NCBI RefSeq assembly: GCF_002934065.1
Contig: NZ_CP018049.1
Span: 494,501 to 558,500, forward strand
Direction of reading: 5' to 3'
Source: Pseudomonas orientalis
GTDB taxonomy: Bacteria > Pseudomonadota > Gammaproteobacteria > Pseudomonadales > Pseudomonadaceae
Length of the DNA: 64,000 nt
Positions within the stretch are counted from its first letter, which is position 1; every line of letters starts with the position of its first letter. This document shows, piece by piece, positions 35,370-43,851 of this stretch. A model generated the notes under the pieces. That model was not told the origin of the DNA, ran no database searches, and was given only the letters and a program-made list of their open reading frames with translations. The position numbers were made by a program, and so were the translations under genes.

Positions 35370-36820
35370 TGCGTTTGTCCGAGCTGAAGAATGCCGGCCG
35401 TACTCCCAGCCTGCCGCTGACCCTCGACCTGGTCGATGCGGCAGGCCCGGGCCAACTGCAACTGCTCAGCCTGCTGCGGGTTTTGCCGGGGCAGCGCTAC
35501 GTCGGCGCCGCAATATGGCGCGGTCGCCCGGTGCTGGCCAAGCTGCTGGTTGGCAATTCGGCGGCGCGGCATTTCCAGCGTGAGCGCAGCGGGGTGCGTT
35601 TGCTGGCCGAACAAGGCCTGACCACGCCGCTGTTGCTGGCCGACGGTTTGCAGGAAGGCGAGGGTGGCTGGCTGCTGTTCGAGTTTCTCGAAGGCGCCCA
35701 CAGCCTGGCCGACGCCTGGCTTGCTGTCGAAGGCTTGCCGCCATTGGCCGACGAACAAACCGCCGTGCTCGCCGACGCGCTGGGCGCGATTGCGCAGATG
35801 CATGCCAAGGGCTTGTGGCAGGAAGACCTGCACCTGGACAACCTGCTGCGCCAGGGCGGCAAGCTGTATCTGATTGATGGCGCGGGGATTCGTGTCGAAG
35901 AGGCGGGCAAGCCGCTGTCGCGCAATCGCGTGCTGGAAAACCTCGGGGTGTTCTTTGCCCAGTTGCCGAAAAACCTCGCGCCGTTTACCGAAGAGTTGCT
36001 GGTGTATTACCTGCTGGCCAACGGCGAACATGCCTTGCCGCTGGAGGCTCTGGAAAAGCAGGTGCGCAAAGTCAGCGCCTGGCGCTTGCGCGACTACCTG
36101 AACAAGGTCGGCCGCGAATGCACCCTGTTCAGCGTGGTACGTGGCGCCTTTGGTCTGCGCGCGATTCGCCGTGAGGAAGAGGCGGCCATGCTGCCAGTGC
36201 TTGAAAAGGCCGATGCGCTGCTCGACCAGGGCCATCTGTACAAGACCGGCGGCGCCGCGAGCGTGGCCAGGGTCGAAGTGGCCGGCCGGCCTCTGGTGAT
36301 CAAGCGCTACAACATCAAGGGTTTCACCCACTGGCTCAAACGCTTCTGGCGCCCGAGCCGTGCCTGGCATTCCTGGCGCGAAGGCAATCGCCTGGCGTTC
36401 CTCGGCTTTGCCACGCCCAAGCCGCTGGCGGTCCTGGAGAAGCGCTTTTTCTGGTTGCGCAGCCGTGCCTATCTGATCACCGAATACCTGCCGGGGCCGG
36501 ACATCATCGAGCGCTTTGCGCCCTATGTTGAAGGCGGCGATGCGCCGGAAGATGAACTGCTGGCGCTGGACCGGCTGTTCGCCGAGCTGATTGAGGCGCG
36601 CATCAGTCATGGGGATTTCAAGGGCCACAACCTGTTCTGGAGCGAAGGGCGCTGGGCGATGATCGACCTGGACGCCATGTGCCAACACAGCTCGGTTGCC
36701 AGCTTTGCTGCGGCGTATGCCAAAGACCGTGCGCGGTTCATGCGCAACTGGCCGCAGGACAGTGCGTTGTATCGGGTGATTGATCAGCGGTTGCCCAAAG
36801 AGGTCAGCGTCGCCGGGTGA
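35369..36820 (+). CDS. Tandem kinase-like protein of the LPS core cluster (PA5006-like)
   Basis: A 483-residue protein with two kinase-like halves. The first has YVGAAIWRGRPVLAKLLVG, a catalytic loop QEDLHLDNLL and LIDGAGIR. The second has VIKRYNIKG, the loop SHGDFKGHNLFW with intact His-Gly-Asp, and MIDLDAM. It is the last gene of the waaF-led operon and resembles PA5006 of PAO1, which lies in the same place. It probably phosphorylates the core or assists the other kinases; the substrate is not known to me. A REP unit and a REPIN follow. Confidence 0.8.
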   Translation: MRLSELKNAGRTPSLPLTLDLVDAAGPGQLQLLSLLRVLPGQRYVGAAIWRGRPVLAKLLVGNSAARHFQRERSGVRLLAEQGLTTPLLLADGLQEGEGGWLLFEFLEGAHSLADAWLAVEGLPPLADEQTAVLADALGAIAQMHAKGLWQEDLHLDNLLRQGGKLYLIDGAGIRVEEAGKPLSRNRVLENLGVFFAQLPKNLAPFTEELLVYYLLANGEHALPLEALEKQVRKVSAWRLRDYLNKVGRECTLFSVVRGAFGLRAIRREEEAAMLPVLEKADALLDQGHLYKTGGAASVARVEVAGRPLVIKRYNIKGFTHWLKRFWRPSRAWHSWREGNRLAFLGFATPKPLAVLEKRFFWLRSRAYLITEYLPGPDIIERFAPYVEGGDAPEDELLALDRLFAELIEARISHGDFKGHNLFWSEGRWAMIDLDAMCQHSSVASFAAAYAKDRARFMRNWPQDSALYRVIDQRLPKEVSVAG

Positions 36821-36837
36821 AGCGGGCCTTCGGCCCT

Positions 36838-36863
36838 ATCGGGGGCAAGCCCCCTCCCACATT
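36838..36863 (-). repeat. Single REP unit
   Basis: One REP copy in reverse orientation (ATCGGGGGCAAGCCCCCTCC) 17 bp after the core-kinase stop. It faces away from the REPIN that starts at 36901. Confidence 0.88.
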
Positions 36864-36900
36864 TGACTGTATTTACACATCTGAAGGTGTGAACGCGGTC

Positions 36901-36992
36901 AGTGTGGGAGGGGGCTTGCCCCCGATGCGGTGTGTCAGTGAATGCCTGTGTAACTGACCCACCGCATCGGGAGCAAGCTCCCTCCCACATTA
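36901..36992. repeat. REPIN overlapping the stop codon of the TonB receptor gene
   Basis: Inverted REP pair; the right unit is diverged (GGGAGCAAGCTCCCTCCCAC). The spacer carries the inner GTCAGT/ACTGAC stem. The right edge (CACATTA) contributes the TAA stop codon of the convergent TonB-dependent receptor gene, whose last codon positions are 36990-36992. Confidence 0.9.
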
Positions 36993-39071
36993 GAATTGGT
37001 ATTCAGCCCCAGCCCCCGCATACCACGACCGCCCCGGCGCCGCTTCGTAGTAGCGTCCATTGCCGTCCCCCACGATCACCGAGCCCACATACTGACGATC
37101 CAGCAGGTTATCCAGGCGCAAGGTCTGGTGGAATGTCCAGTGCTCGATCTTCTGCTCAAACCGTGCGCGCCAGTTGAATACGCTGTAGCCCGGTGCGGCG
37201 TGTTGGCGGTTGGTGTCTTCGACATAGACTTTGCTGCGGTACATGCCTTCGATGGCGGTGCTCACCCAGTCCCGTGGTTTCCAGTTCAGCTCGGTGAACA
37301 GCGTGGTTTGCGGCACGCCGGGCAGGTAGTTGCCTTTGTCGATGGTGTTCGCGCCGCTGGCAAAGTCGCTGTCGTAGGTGGCTTGCAGGCGGGTGTAGGC
37401 GAGGTTGGCGCTCCACTGCTCGCTGAGTTGGCTCTCGACCCCAAGTTCGAATCCACGGCGCAGCGTGCGACCGGCATTTTGATAGCTGGTGCGACCGCCG
37501 ATGGATTGCTGCACCACCAGTTCGTCATCAGTGGTGATCTGAAACAGCGCAGCGTTGATGCGGGTGCTGTTCAGTTGTGCCTTCAACCCTATTTCATATT
37601 GCGTGCTTTGCGACGGCTTCAAGCCAAAGTTGAAACCCTCGACGTTACCCGGCGCATAGGCCAGCTCGGCCTGGGTGGGCGTTTCGAAGCCTTTGCCGGC
37701 ACTGACGTAACCGTGCAGGTCGGGCGTGAAGGCGTACATCACGCTCATCGACGGCGTGTTCTTCTGGTAGGTCTTGCTGCCGCTGGCGTCGCCGTTGCCG
37801 AGGAATTGATCGTCCACCTCCAGCTCCATGGTGCTGTGGCGAATGCCGGCCTGCAGGGTCCAGCGGCCAAGGGCCCAGTTGGCCTGGAGGTAAGGGTCGA
37901 GGCTGCGCGCGGTGTCGATTTCATCGCGGCGCAGCTGGCCTTTCACGCCCAGGGTGGCGCCGCTGTAGTTCTGGTAACCGTGGCGGCTGTCTTCGCTCTG
38001 GTCGAAGTCCAGGCCCGCGATGATCGTCAATTCCCCCGGCGCGCTCTGGATAGGCTGCATCCAGCGCGCGCTGCCACCGTAGAACGTGCGGTCAAACTGC
38101 ACCACGCCACCGCCGCGCTCGTTGGCGGGGGTGCCCCTGGGGATCGACAGGTACTGAATCACACTGCGCCGCCCCGTATACGCATTGACCTGCAGCGTCG
38201 CATCGCCGATGTAGCGCTCGTAGTTCATGCCCAGTTGCTGATGGTCGATGCTTTTACGCGTGTTGTAGGTCAGCGCATTGGTGCTCACCGAGCGCGGGTC
38301 AGCCTTGTACGCCGCCCAGGTCTGCCCCAGCGGGTCCTGGGTACCGTTCTGTTCCAGGCTGCTGTAGATCAACGCCAGCTTGCTGTCGTCATCGGGCTGG
38401 AAGTTGAGCTTGGCGAACGTCTGGTCACGGCGCGCGCTGCTGTGGTCGCGGTAGCCATTGGTGTCCATGCGCGAGGCGTCCAGCACGAAGCCTGCACCCT
38501 CGGTTGCGCCTTCGGCGGTGAGGTGGTTTTTGTTCAGCCCGTCGCTGCCCACCAGGGTTTCGGCGCCGATGCGTGGCGGGCCTGCGCCGTCGCGGGAGAA
38601 CATCTGGATCACCCCGCCGGCGTTGCTGCCGTACAGGGTCGCTGCCGGGCCGCGCAGGACTTCGATGCGCTCGGCGGTGTCGAGGTTGAACGTTGCCGCC
38701 TGGCCCTGCCCATCCGGGGTGCTGGCGGGGATGCCATCGGCAATCAGCTTGATGCCGCGCACCCCGAACGCCGAGCGGGCACCGAAGCCACGGGAAGAAA
38801 TCTGCAGGTCCTGCGCATAGTTCTGGCGGTTCTGCACCACCAGGCCAGGCACGCGGGACAGGGCTTCGGAGGCGTTGATGCCAAGTTGACCGGCACTGAT
38901 CTGTTCGCGGTTGATGGCGTCCACCGAGTACGGCAGGTCGAAGGTCGGGCTGGCGCTGCGCGAGCCGGTGACCACGCTGGGGTCCAGCAGCAACGGCGTT
39001 TCTTCGGCCTGGACGGTGCTGCACAGGCCCAGCAGGAGCAGGGCGAGGGGAGTGGGAGCGGGTAGGGTCAT
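36990..39071 (-). CDS. pqqU: TonB-dependent receptor, YncD/PqqU-like
   Basis: Outer membrane gated porin driven by TonB. The N-terminal plug closely resembles E. coli YncD (PqqU, a receptor for the cofactor PQQ): SRVPGLVVQNRQNYAQDLQI, then RGFGARSAFGVRGIKL and DGIPASTPDGQGQA, as far as I recall those sequences. About 693 residues: signal peptide (MTLPAPTPLALLLLGLCSTVQA), plug (to about 170) and a 22-strand barrel ending in aromatic GAEYQF. I start at the ATG at 39071 because it gives a proper signal peptide; a TTG at 39095 also keeps the frame. No Fur box is seen upstream, which argues against a siderophore role. PQQ as ligand is inference from similarity. Confidence 0.78.
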   Translation of the reverse strand: MTLPAPTPLALLLLGLCSTVQAEETPLLLDPSVVTGSRSASPTFDLPYSVDAINREQISAGQLGINASEALSRVPGLVVQNRQNYAQDLQISSRGFGARSAFGVRGIKLIADGIPASTPDGQGQAATFNLDTAERIEVLRGPAATLYGSNAGGVIQMFSRDGAGPPRIGAETLVGSDGLNKNHLTAEGATEGAGFVLDASRMDTNGYRDHSSARRDQTFAKLNFQPDDDSKLALIYSSLEQNGTQDPLGQTWAAYKADPRSVSTNALTYNTRKSIDHQQLGMNYERYIGDATLQVNAYTGRRSVIQYLSIPRGTPANERGGGVVQFDRTFYGGSARWMQPIQSAPGELTIIAGLDFDQSEDSRHGYQNYSGATLGVKGQLRRDEIDTARSLDPYLQANWALGRWTLQAGIRHSTMELEVDDQFLGNGDASGSKTYQKNTPSMSVMYAFTPDLHGYVSAGKGFETPTQAELAYAPGNVEGFNFGLKPSQSTQYEIGLKAQLNSTRINAALFQITTDDELVVQQSIGGRTSYQNAGRTLRRGFELGVESQLSEQWSANLAYTRLQATYDSDFASGANTIDKGNYLPGVPQTTLFTELNWKPRDWVSTAIEGMYRSKVYVEDTNRQHAAPGYSVFNWRARFEQKIEHWTFHQTLRLDNLLDRQYVGSVIVGDGNGRYYEAAPGRSWYAGAGAEYQF

Positions 39072-39276
39072 GAAGAGGCCGAGTCCGTGGCGCAACGCAT
39101 GTTGAGTGGCGTAGGCGCAAATGTCGCAAGTTTAACGATTCCCCTCGATTTTGCCGAACCTGGTTGCCGTTGGGCTGAACAGGAAGTTTCCCACGCAAAG
39201 CGACGGCGCCAGGCGCCTGGACCGTTGGATGGGCGATGCTAGATTTTCGACCTCATTCAAAAAAGAAGAGCTGGGC

Positions 39277-39612
39277 ATGTGCACAACAAATATGAAGTTG
39301 CTGGTGCTGGCGTGGAGTGCGTCGATGATGGTTGGCTGCGGGACCGTCACCACGGTGATGCGTGAAGATGCCGCCACCGTGAGAGCGCTCAAGGCGGATA
39401 AAACCTATTGCCAGTCCGTGCCGCGTATCTACAGCGGGGTGACTTATAACCTGTGTGTTCTGCACGGGCCGCCGAGTACGGGGAGCAGCCTGGCGCTGAA
39501 CAGCGTGCCCTGGACCTTCATTGATGTGCCGCTGTCAGGCGTCATGGACACGCTCTTGCTCCCCTACACCGTCTACCGGCAAAGCACCGACGGCAGCATC
39601 GACCTGCGCTAG
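39277..39612 (+). CDS. YceK/YidQ-type small lipoprotein
   Basis: A 111-residue predicted lipoprotein: short signal sequence KLLVLAWSASMMVGC with a lipobox Cys, then GTVTTVMRED and a compact domain with the conserved end DVPLSGVMDTLLLPYTVY, the hallmark of the YceK/YidQ (DUF1375) family. I start at the ATG at 39277 with GAAGAG seven bases upstream; a second Met five codons later would also work. The family has no firm function. It stands alone between the TonB receptor and the second LPS operon. Confidence 0.8.
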   Translation: MCTTNMKLLVLAWSASMMVGCGTVTTVMREDAATVRALKADKTYCQSVPRIYSGVTYNLCVLHGPPSTGSSLALNSVPWTFIDVPLSGVMDTLLLPYTVYRQSTDGSIDLR

Positions 39613-39648
39613 CCCCTTGCCGCTAACAGCTTCCTGCTGCTTTTAAGT

Positions 39649-39700
39649 TATAATCCCGCCCTTTAGCTGTTTCCCGCCCGGGCGGGAGGCACACTTTTTT
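39649..39700 (+). promoter_or_regulatory. Putative promoter and leader hairpin of the carbamoyltransferase operon
   Basis: A perfect TATAAT (39649-39654) without a good -35 is followed by a self-complementary CCCGCCCGGGCGGG (39673-39686) and six T residues at 39695-39700. The hairpin and T-run are nine bases apart, so this is not a canonical terminator, but it could affect the leader. The operon starts at 39746. Confidence 0.4.
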
Positions 39701-39745
39701 CAGGCGCGCTGCGCCTGCATGCAGACTAAAAGAGGCTAGACCCCA

Positions 39746-41503
39746 GTGGCATTGACGATTCTTGGCCTGTCCGGCGCCCTTAGCCATGATCCTTCCGCGG
39801 CCCTGTATATCGACGGCAAGCTGATTGCGGCCGCCGAAGAAGAGCGCTTCGTACGCGACAAACATGCAAAGAACCGCATGCCCTACGAGTCGGCGAAGTT
39901 CTGCCTGGAACAGGCCGGCATCAAACCGTCCGACGTTGATGTGGTGGCGATCCCGTTCGCCCCGATCAGCCTGTTCGGCGAGGCGCGCTGGCACTACGCC
40001 AAACGCTACTGGTACGCCCCGGACCGCGCGCTCGACGCGATCCTGATGGGCAATCGCCGCTACAAGCGCTATCGCAACAAGATTGTCTGGTGCCTGGAGC
40101 AACTGGGCTTCGATCCGAAGAAAATCAAGATCGAACCGGTTGAACACCACCTGGCCCACGCTTCCAGTGCCTATCACTGCTCGGGCTTCCAGGAGAAAAC
40201 CGCGATCCTGGGCATCGACGGCAAGGGTGAGTACGCCACCACGTTCTTCGGCTATGGCGAAAACGGCAAGATCCACAAGATCAAGGAATTCTACGATCCG
40301 GACTCCCTGGGCGGCCTGTATGGCGCAATCACCGAGTTCCTCGGTTTCGAGATGCTCGACGGTGAGTTCAAGGTCATGGGCATGGCGCCGTATGGCGATG
40401 CCAGCAAGTACGATTTCTCGCGCCTGGCTTCCTTTGAAAATGGCGAGTTGGTGATCAACACCGACTACGCCAACGTCATCGGCCTGCGCCGCTACAAGGA
40501 AAAGGGCAAGGGCTTCTACTTCTCGCCAAAACTGATCGAGTGGCTGGGTCCCAAGCGCGAAGGCGATATCGCCGACGAGCCGTACATCCACTACGCGGCC
40601 AGCATGCAGGCGCTGTTCGAGAAACTGGCCCTGCAGATGATCGACCATTACCTGGGCGACATCCTCAAGGACACCGGCAAGCTGGCCTTTGCCGGCGGCT
40701 GCGCGCTGAACGTCAAGCTGAACCAGAAGATCATCGCCCGCAATGACGTCAAGGAGCTGTTCGTGCAGCCGGCGTCCGGCGATGCCGGCACTGCCGTGGG
40801 TGCGGCCGCCTATGTGTCCCACGCTCGTGGTGTGCCGGTCGAGAAGATGGAACACGTCTACCTCGGCCCGTCCTACAGCAACGAAGACGTCATTGCCGCC
40901 TGCGCCAAACATGAAAGCAAGCCGAACTGGCGCAAGATCGAAAACATGCCCAAGCGCATCGCCAAGATCATGGTCGACGGCAACCCGGTGGCCTGGTTCC
41001 AGGGCCGCATGGAGTTTGGCCCGCGTGCCCTGGGCGGTCGCTCGATCATCGGTTGCCCGAGCGCCACCGGCGTGGCCGACCGTATCAACCACCAGATCAA
41101 GTTCCGCGAGCGCTGGAGGCCTTTCTGCCCGTCGATGCTCGACACCGTGGCCCCGCACATGATCAAGGTCGACCACCCGGCGCCGTTCATGACCTTCACC
41201 TTTGAAGTGTCGGAAGAATGGAAGACCCGCGTGCCGGAAGTGGTGCATGAAGACGGCACCTCCCGCGCCCAGGTGCTCAAGCGCGAGTACAACCCGCGCT
41301 ATTACGACATGATGAAAGAGCTGGAAGTCCTGACCGGCAACGGCGTGTCCCTGAACACCTCGCTCAACCGTCGTGGCGAAGCGATGATCTGCTCGCCGAC
41401 CGACGCGCTGAACATGTTCTTCGGCTCCGACCTGCAGTACCTGATCATGGAAGACATCCTGGTGGTCAAGGATGGCGTGGACCCTTATGACGCTGTGGTT
41501 TAA
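39746..41503 (+). CDS. wapO: Carbamoyltransferase of the LPS core (PA5005-like)
   Basis: Predicted to transfer a carbamoyl group to a sugar; P. aeruginosa core carries a carbamoyl on heptose II, and the PA5005 product is the assigned candidate. The 585 residues are of the NodU/CmcH type: an N-terminal YrdC-like/Kae1-like ATPase fold (LGLSGALSHDPSAALY, EPVEHHLAHASSAYHCSGF, ILGIDGKGEY) and the C-terminal domain with FGPRALGGRSI and NTSLNRRGE. It begins at GTG (39746). It opens a five-gene operon ending at 45878, with gaps of 0-54 bp. The symbol is given from memory of PAO1 naming. Confidence 0.85.
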   Translation: MALTILGLSGALSHDPSAALYIDGKLIAAAEEERFVRDKHAKNRMPYESAKFCLEQAGIKPSDVDVVAIPFAPISLFGEARWHYAKRYWYAPDRALDAILMGNRRYKRYRNKIVWCLEQLGFDPKKIKIEPVEHHLAHASSAYHCSGFQEKTAILGIDGKGEYATTFFGYGENGKIHKIKEFYDPDSLGGLYGAITEFLGFEMLDGEFKVMGMAPYGDASKYDFSRLASFENGELVINTDYANVIGLRRYKEKGKGFYFSPKLIEWLGPKREGDIADEPYIHYAASMQALFEKLALQMIDHYLGDILKDTGKLAFAGGCALNVKLNQKIIARNDVKELFVQPASGDAGTAVGAAAYVSHARGVPVEKMEHVYLGPSYSNEDVIAACAKHESKPNWRKIENMPKRIAKIMVDGNPVAWFQGRMEFGPRALGGRSIIGCPSATGVADRINHQIKFRERWRPFCPSMLDTVAPHMIKVDHPAPFMTFTFEVSEEWKTRVPEVVHEDGTSRAQVLKREYNPRYYDMMKELEVLTGNGVSLNTSLNRRGEAMICSPTDALNMFFGSDLQYLIMEDILVVKDGVDPYDAVV

Positions 41504-42400
41504 ATGCTGAACCGCTTCCAGGGTTGGCGTGAACGTGGCTGGACGCCTGTCGATGCCGACGTCTACGCCCAGGCCTGGCAGCGTTACGGCGGCAGCGTGG
41601 CGACCCATCCCCAGGTGATCGAACGCCTGGCGGGGTTGGCGCAAATTCCGGTGCGTTACCTGGGCTGGGAGCAAGGAGGTGAACTCAAGGGGGCAATCGC
41701 CACCTGGGGACGCGACCTGGCTCTTTCCAAGGACGTGCTCAAGCGCACCGGCAAGAAGGGCCTGTTTGACCTGGGCAATGCCGAGATCATCCTGCCGATA
41801 GCCGCTGATGCGCAGGTGCCGCTGCGTCACCGTGGCCGTTATTTGTCGGCGCTGAACCAAGGTCGCGTGGGTACGCTCAAGCCCCAGGCCGAGCAATTGG
41901 CCATGGCGCGCACCCCCGAAGACCTGTCGAAAAAATTTCGCTACAACCAGCGCCGTGAATTGCGTTTGCTCGAGGAAGCGGGTGGCGTGGTGCGGCCGGT
42001 CAGCGAGTTTTCCGGCGTGGAGCTTGCGGCGATTTACTGCGATCTGTTCCAGCGGCGCTGGGGCTTTCCCGCCACCGGTGCCGAGCGACTGGCCGAGGTG
42101 CTGGAATTGCTCAAGGCGTTCCTGATCGGTTCGGTGCTGTTTCTCAATGACGCGCCGATTGCCGTGCAGGTGGTGTATCGCGTTCAAGCGCCCGAATGGA
42201 TAAGCGTTGAGTACGTCAACGGTGGCGTCGACCCTGAGACCCGTGCGTTCAGCCCGGGGAGCGTGCTGAGTTTCCTCAATACACAAAGTGCCTGGGAACA
42301 TGCGCGCGCGCAGGATTTGCCGCTGCGCTTCTCGTTCGGGCGTGCCGACCGTGAATATAAAGAGCGCTGGTGTAACCCGGTGCCGGTGTTCAGCGTATGA
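41504..42400 (+). CDS. mig-14: Mig-14-like GNAT-fold protein (PA5003-like)
   Basis: A 298-residue protein starting directly after the carbamoyltransferase stop. Size and sequence (FRYNQRRELRLLEEAGG, DLFQRRWGFPATGAERLAEV, FSPGSVLSFLN) fit the Mig-14 family, an acetyltransferase-like fold. Salmonella Mig-14 and the P. aeruginosa homolog are linked to resistance or tolerance to cationic antimicrobial peptides. Its place within an LPS-core operon suggests it modifies core or lipid A, but the reaction is unknown. It overlaps the next gene by 4 bases. Confidence 0.8.
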   Translation: MLNRFQGWRERGWTPVDADVYAQAWQRYGGSVATHPQVIERLAGLAQIPVRYLGWEQGGELKGAIATWGRDLALSKDVLKRTGKKGLFDLGNAEIILPIAADAQVPLRHRGRYLSALNQGRVGTLKPQAEQLAMARTPEDLSKKFRYNQRRELRLLEEAGGVVRPVSEFSGVELAAIYCDLFQRRWGFPATGAERLAEVLELLKAFLIGSVLFLNDAPIAVQVVYRVQAPEWISVEYVNGGVDPETRAFSPGSVLSFLNTQSAWEHARAQDLPLRFSFGRADREYKERWCNPVPVFSV

Positions 42401-43797
42401 GCCGCAAACAGCAATTGCTCAAGCGCCATCGGCGCAATAAGCGCGTTGCGCTATTGATCTGCCTGCTGATACTGGTTGCGACCGGTGTGCTGGTGGCCTG
42501 GTGGCTGCCGCTGATTCTTGCGCTGCTGCTGTGGGTGGCTCACGAAGCCTGGTTCGCCGATCATCTGTTTTATTCGCCCAATGACGACTATCAGTACCAC
42601 TTCGCCCCGAGCGGCCAGCAGGTTGGCCTGCGCCTGGATAACGGGCGATGGGTGCCGCAGACGCCGCTGGAACTGGCGGGTGGCGAGACGCTGATCCTTG
42701 AAGTGCAGCTCAAGAGCGGGTGGCTCGGGCGCTTCCTTGATCCGGCGGTCGAGCTGGCGGGGGATTGTCAGGCGTTCGAGCGCGGTGTGGCGGGCAAGCG
42801 CTACCTGAATCTGACCGGTTCTGCCGCAACGCTGGCGGCGGGTGAATTGACGTTGCGCGGTCGCTTGTGCCGCGTGGTCGGCCAGCCCAGCCTGTGGATT
42901 TTCCGTCAGCCTGATTATGCCCGTCAGCGGGTCATGGTGATCGCCCCCCACGCCGACGACGCCGAACTGGCCGCCTTTGGCCTCTATGCCCAGGCGGATG
43001 AAAGCTGGATCGTGACCCTCACCGCAGGCGAAATCGAAGCCGAGCACTATCAGCAGATGGGCCTGGCGCAGGCCGATGCCGCTCGACTCAAAGGGCGCCT
43101 GCGTGCCTGGGACAGCATTTGCGTGCCGCGCTGGGCCGGTGTTCCCGAAGCACAGTGCGTGCAATTGGGCTACTTCTGCCTGCAACTGCCGGCCATGCAG
43201 GCCTCGCCGGATCAGCCCCAGGCATCCCGCGAGGCGCAATTGGACGATACGCGGCTGTTTCGCCGGTTCAACAGCGTGACCCTGCCCGGCGATCTGGACG
43301 GTGCACCGACGTGGGTCAATCTGATTGCCGATCTACGTGCGGTGCTGCTCAAGGCCCGGCCCGAGGTGATCGTGTTGCCGACACCGCTCCTTGACCCTCA
43401 CCCGGATCATATCTGCGCCTACAACGCCGTTATTGAAGCGTTGCAAGGGCTGGAGTGGCAACCCAGCACATTGCTCGGGTACGCCAACCACCTGCATGAT
43501 AACGACCGCTGGCCCATGGGCAATTCGGGCGCCGGTGTGGCGTTGCCGCCGCAGTTCGATGCCGGCCAGGTATTCGAACCCTACTGCCGTGTGTTGAGCC
43601 TGAGCCAGCAGCAGGACAAGGCCATGGCGCTGGGCATGATGCATGACCTGCAACCCCGGCCGCCCTTCAAGCGGCGCGTGCGCCGTCTGCTGCAACAATT
43701 GCTCGCGGGTCGTTGTCCATCGCCTTACGGCGAGAATGAGTTTTTTCGCAAGGCCGTGCGCCGTCATGAACTGCTTTGGGTGCTCAAGCAGGACTGA
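42397..43797 (+). CDS. dnpA: PIG-L family de-N-acetylase (DnpA/PA5002-like)
   Basis: Predicted zinc-dependent de-N-acetylase of an acetylated amino sugar in LPS. The 466 residues have an N-terminal membrane segment (about 14-45, ALLICLLILVATGVLVAWWL), a beta-rich region to about 170, then the PIG-L domain with the metal motif APHADDAELAAFG (variant of AHPDDE) and a second His motif DPHPDHICAYNAV. In P. aeruginosa the ortholog DnpA affects persister frequency under fluoroquinolones. The four-base overlap with the Mig-14-like gene implies joint expression. Confidence 0.85.
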   Translation: MSRKQQLLKRHRRNKRVALLICLLILVATGVLVAWWLPLILALLLWVAHEAWFADHLFYSPNDDYQYHFAPSGQQVGLRLDNGRWVPQTPLELAGGETLILEVQLKSGWLGRFLDPAVELAGDCQAFERGVAGKRYLNLTGSAATLAAGELTLRGRLCRVVGQPSLWIFRQPDYARQRVMVIAPHADDAELAAFGLYAQADESWIVTLTAGEIEAEHYQQMGLAQADAARLKGRLRAWDSICVPRWAGVPEAQCVQLGYFCLQLPAMQASPDQPQASREAQLDDTRLFRRFNSVTLPGDLDGAPTWVNLIADLRAVLLKARPEVIVLPTPLLDPHPDHICAYNAVIEALQGLEWQPSTLLGYANHLHDNDRWPMGNSGAGVALPPQFDAGQVFEPYCRVLSLSQQQDKAMALGMMHDLQPRPPFKRRVRRLLQQLLAGRCPSPYGENEFFRKAVRRHELLWVLKQD

Positions 43798-43851
43798 AGT
43801 TGATTTTTACGTCGGGCTGCGCGCAGTAGCCCGGTTGCCTCATGGAGCAAT

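Noticed and set aside
36838..36992. Repeats considered as a CRISPR array
   Set aside because: The units are inverted, not direct, spacers are related and of irregular length, and there are no cas genes. They are REP sequences.
39072..39276. Fur box upstream of the TonB receptor
   Set aside because: No stretch resembling GATAATGATAATCATTATC; the region has no good palindrome of that type.
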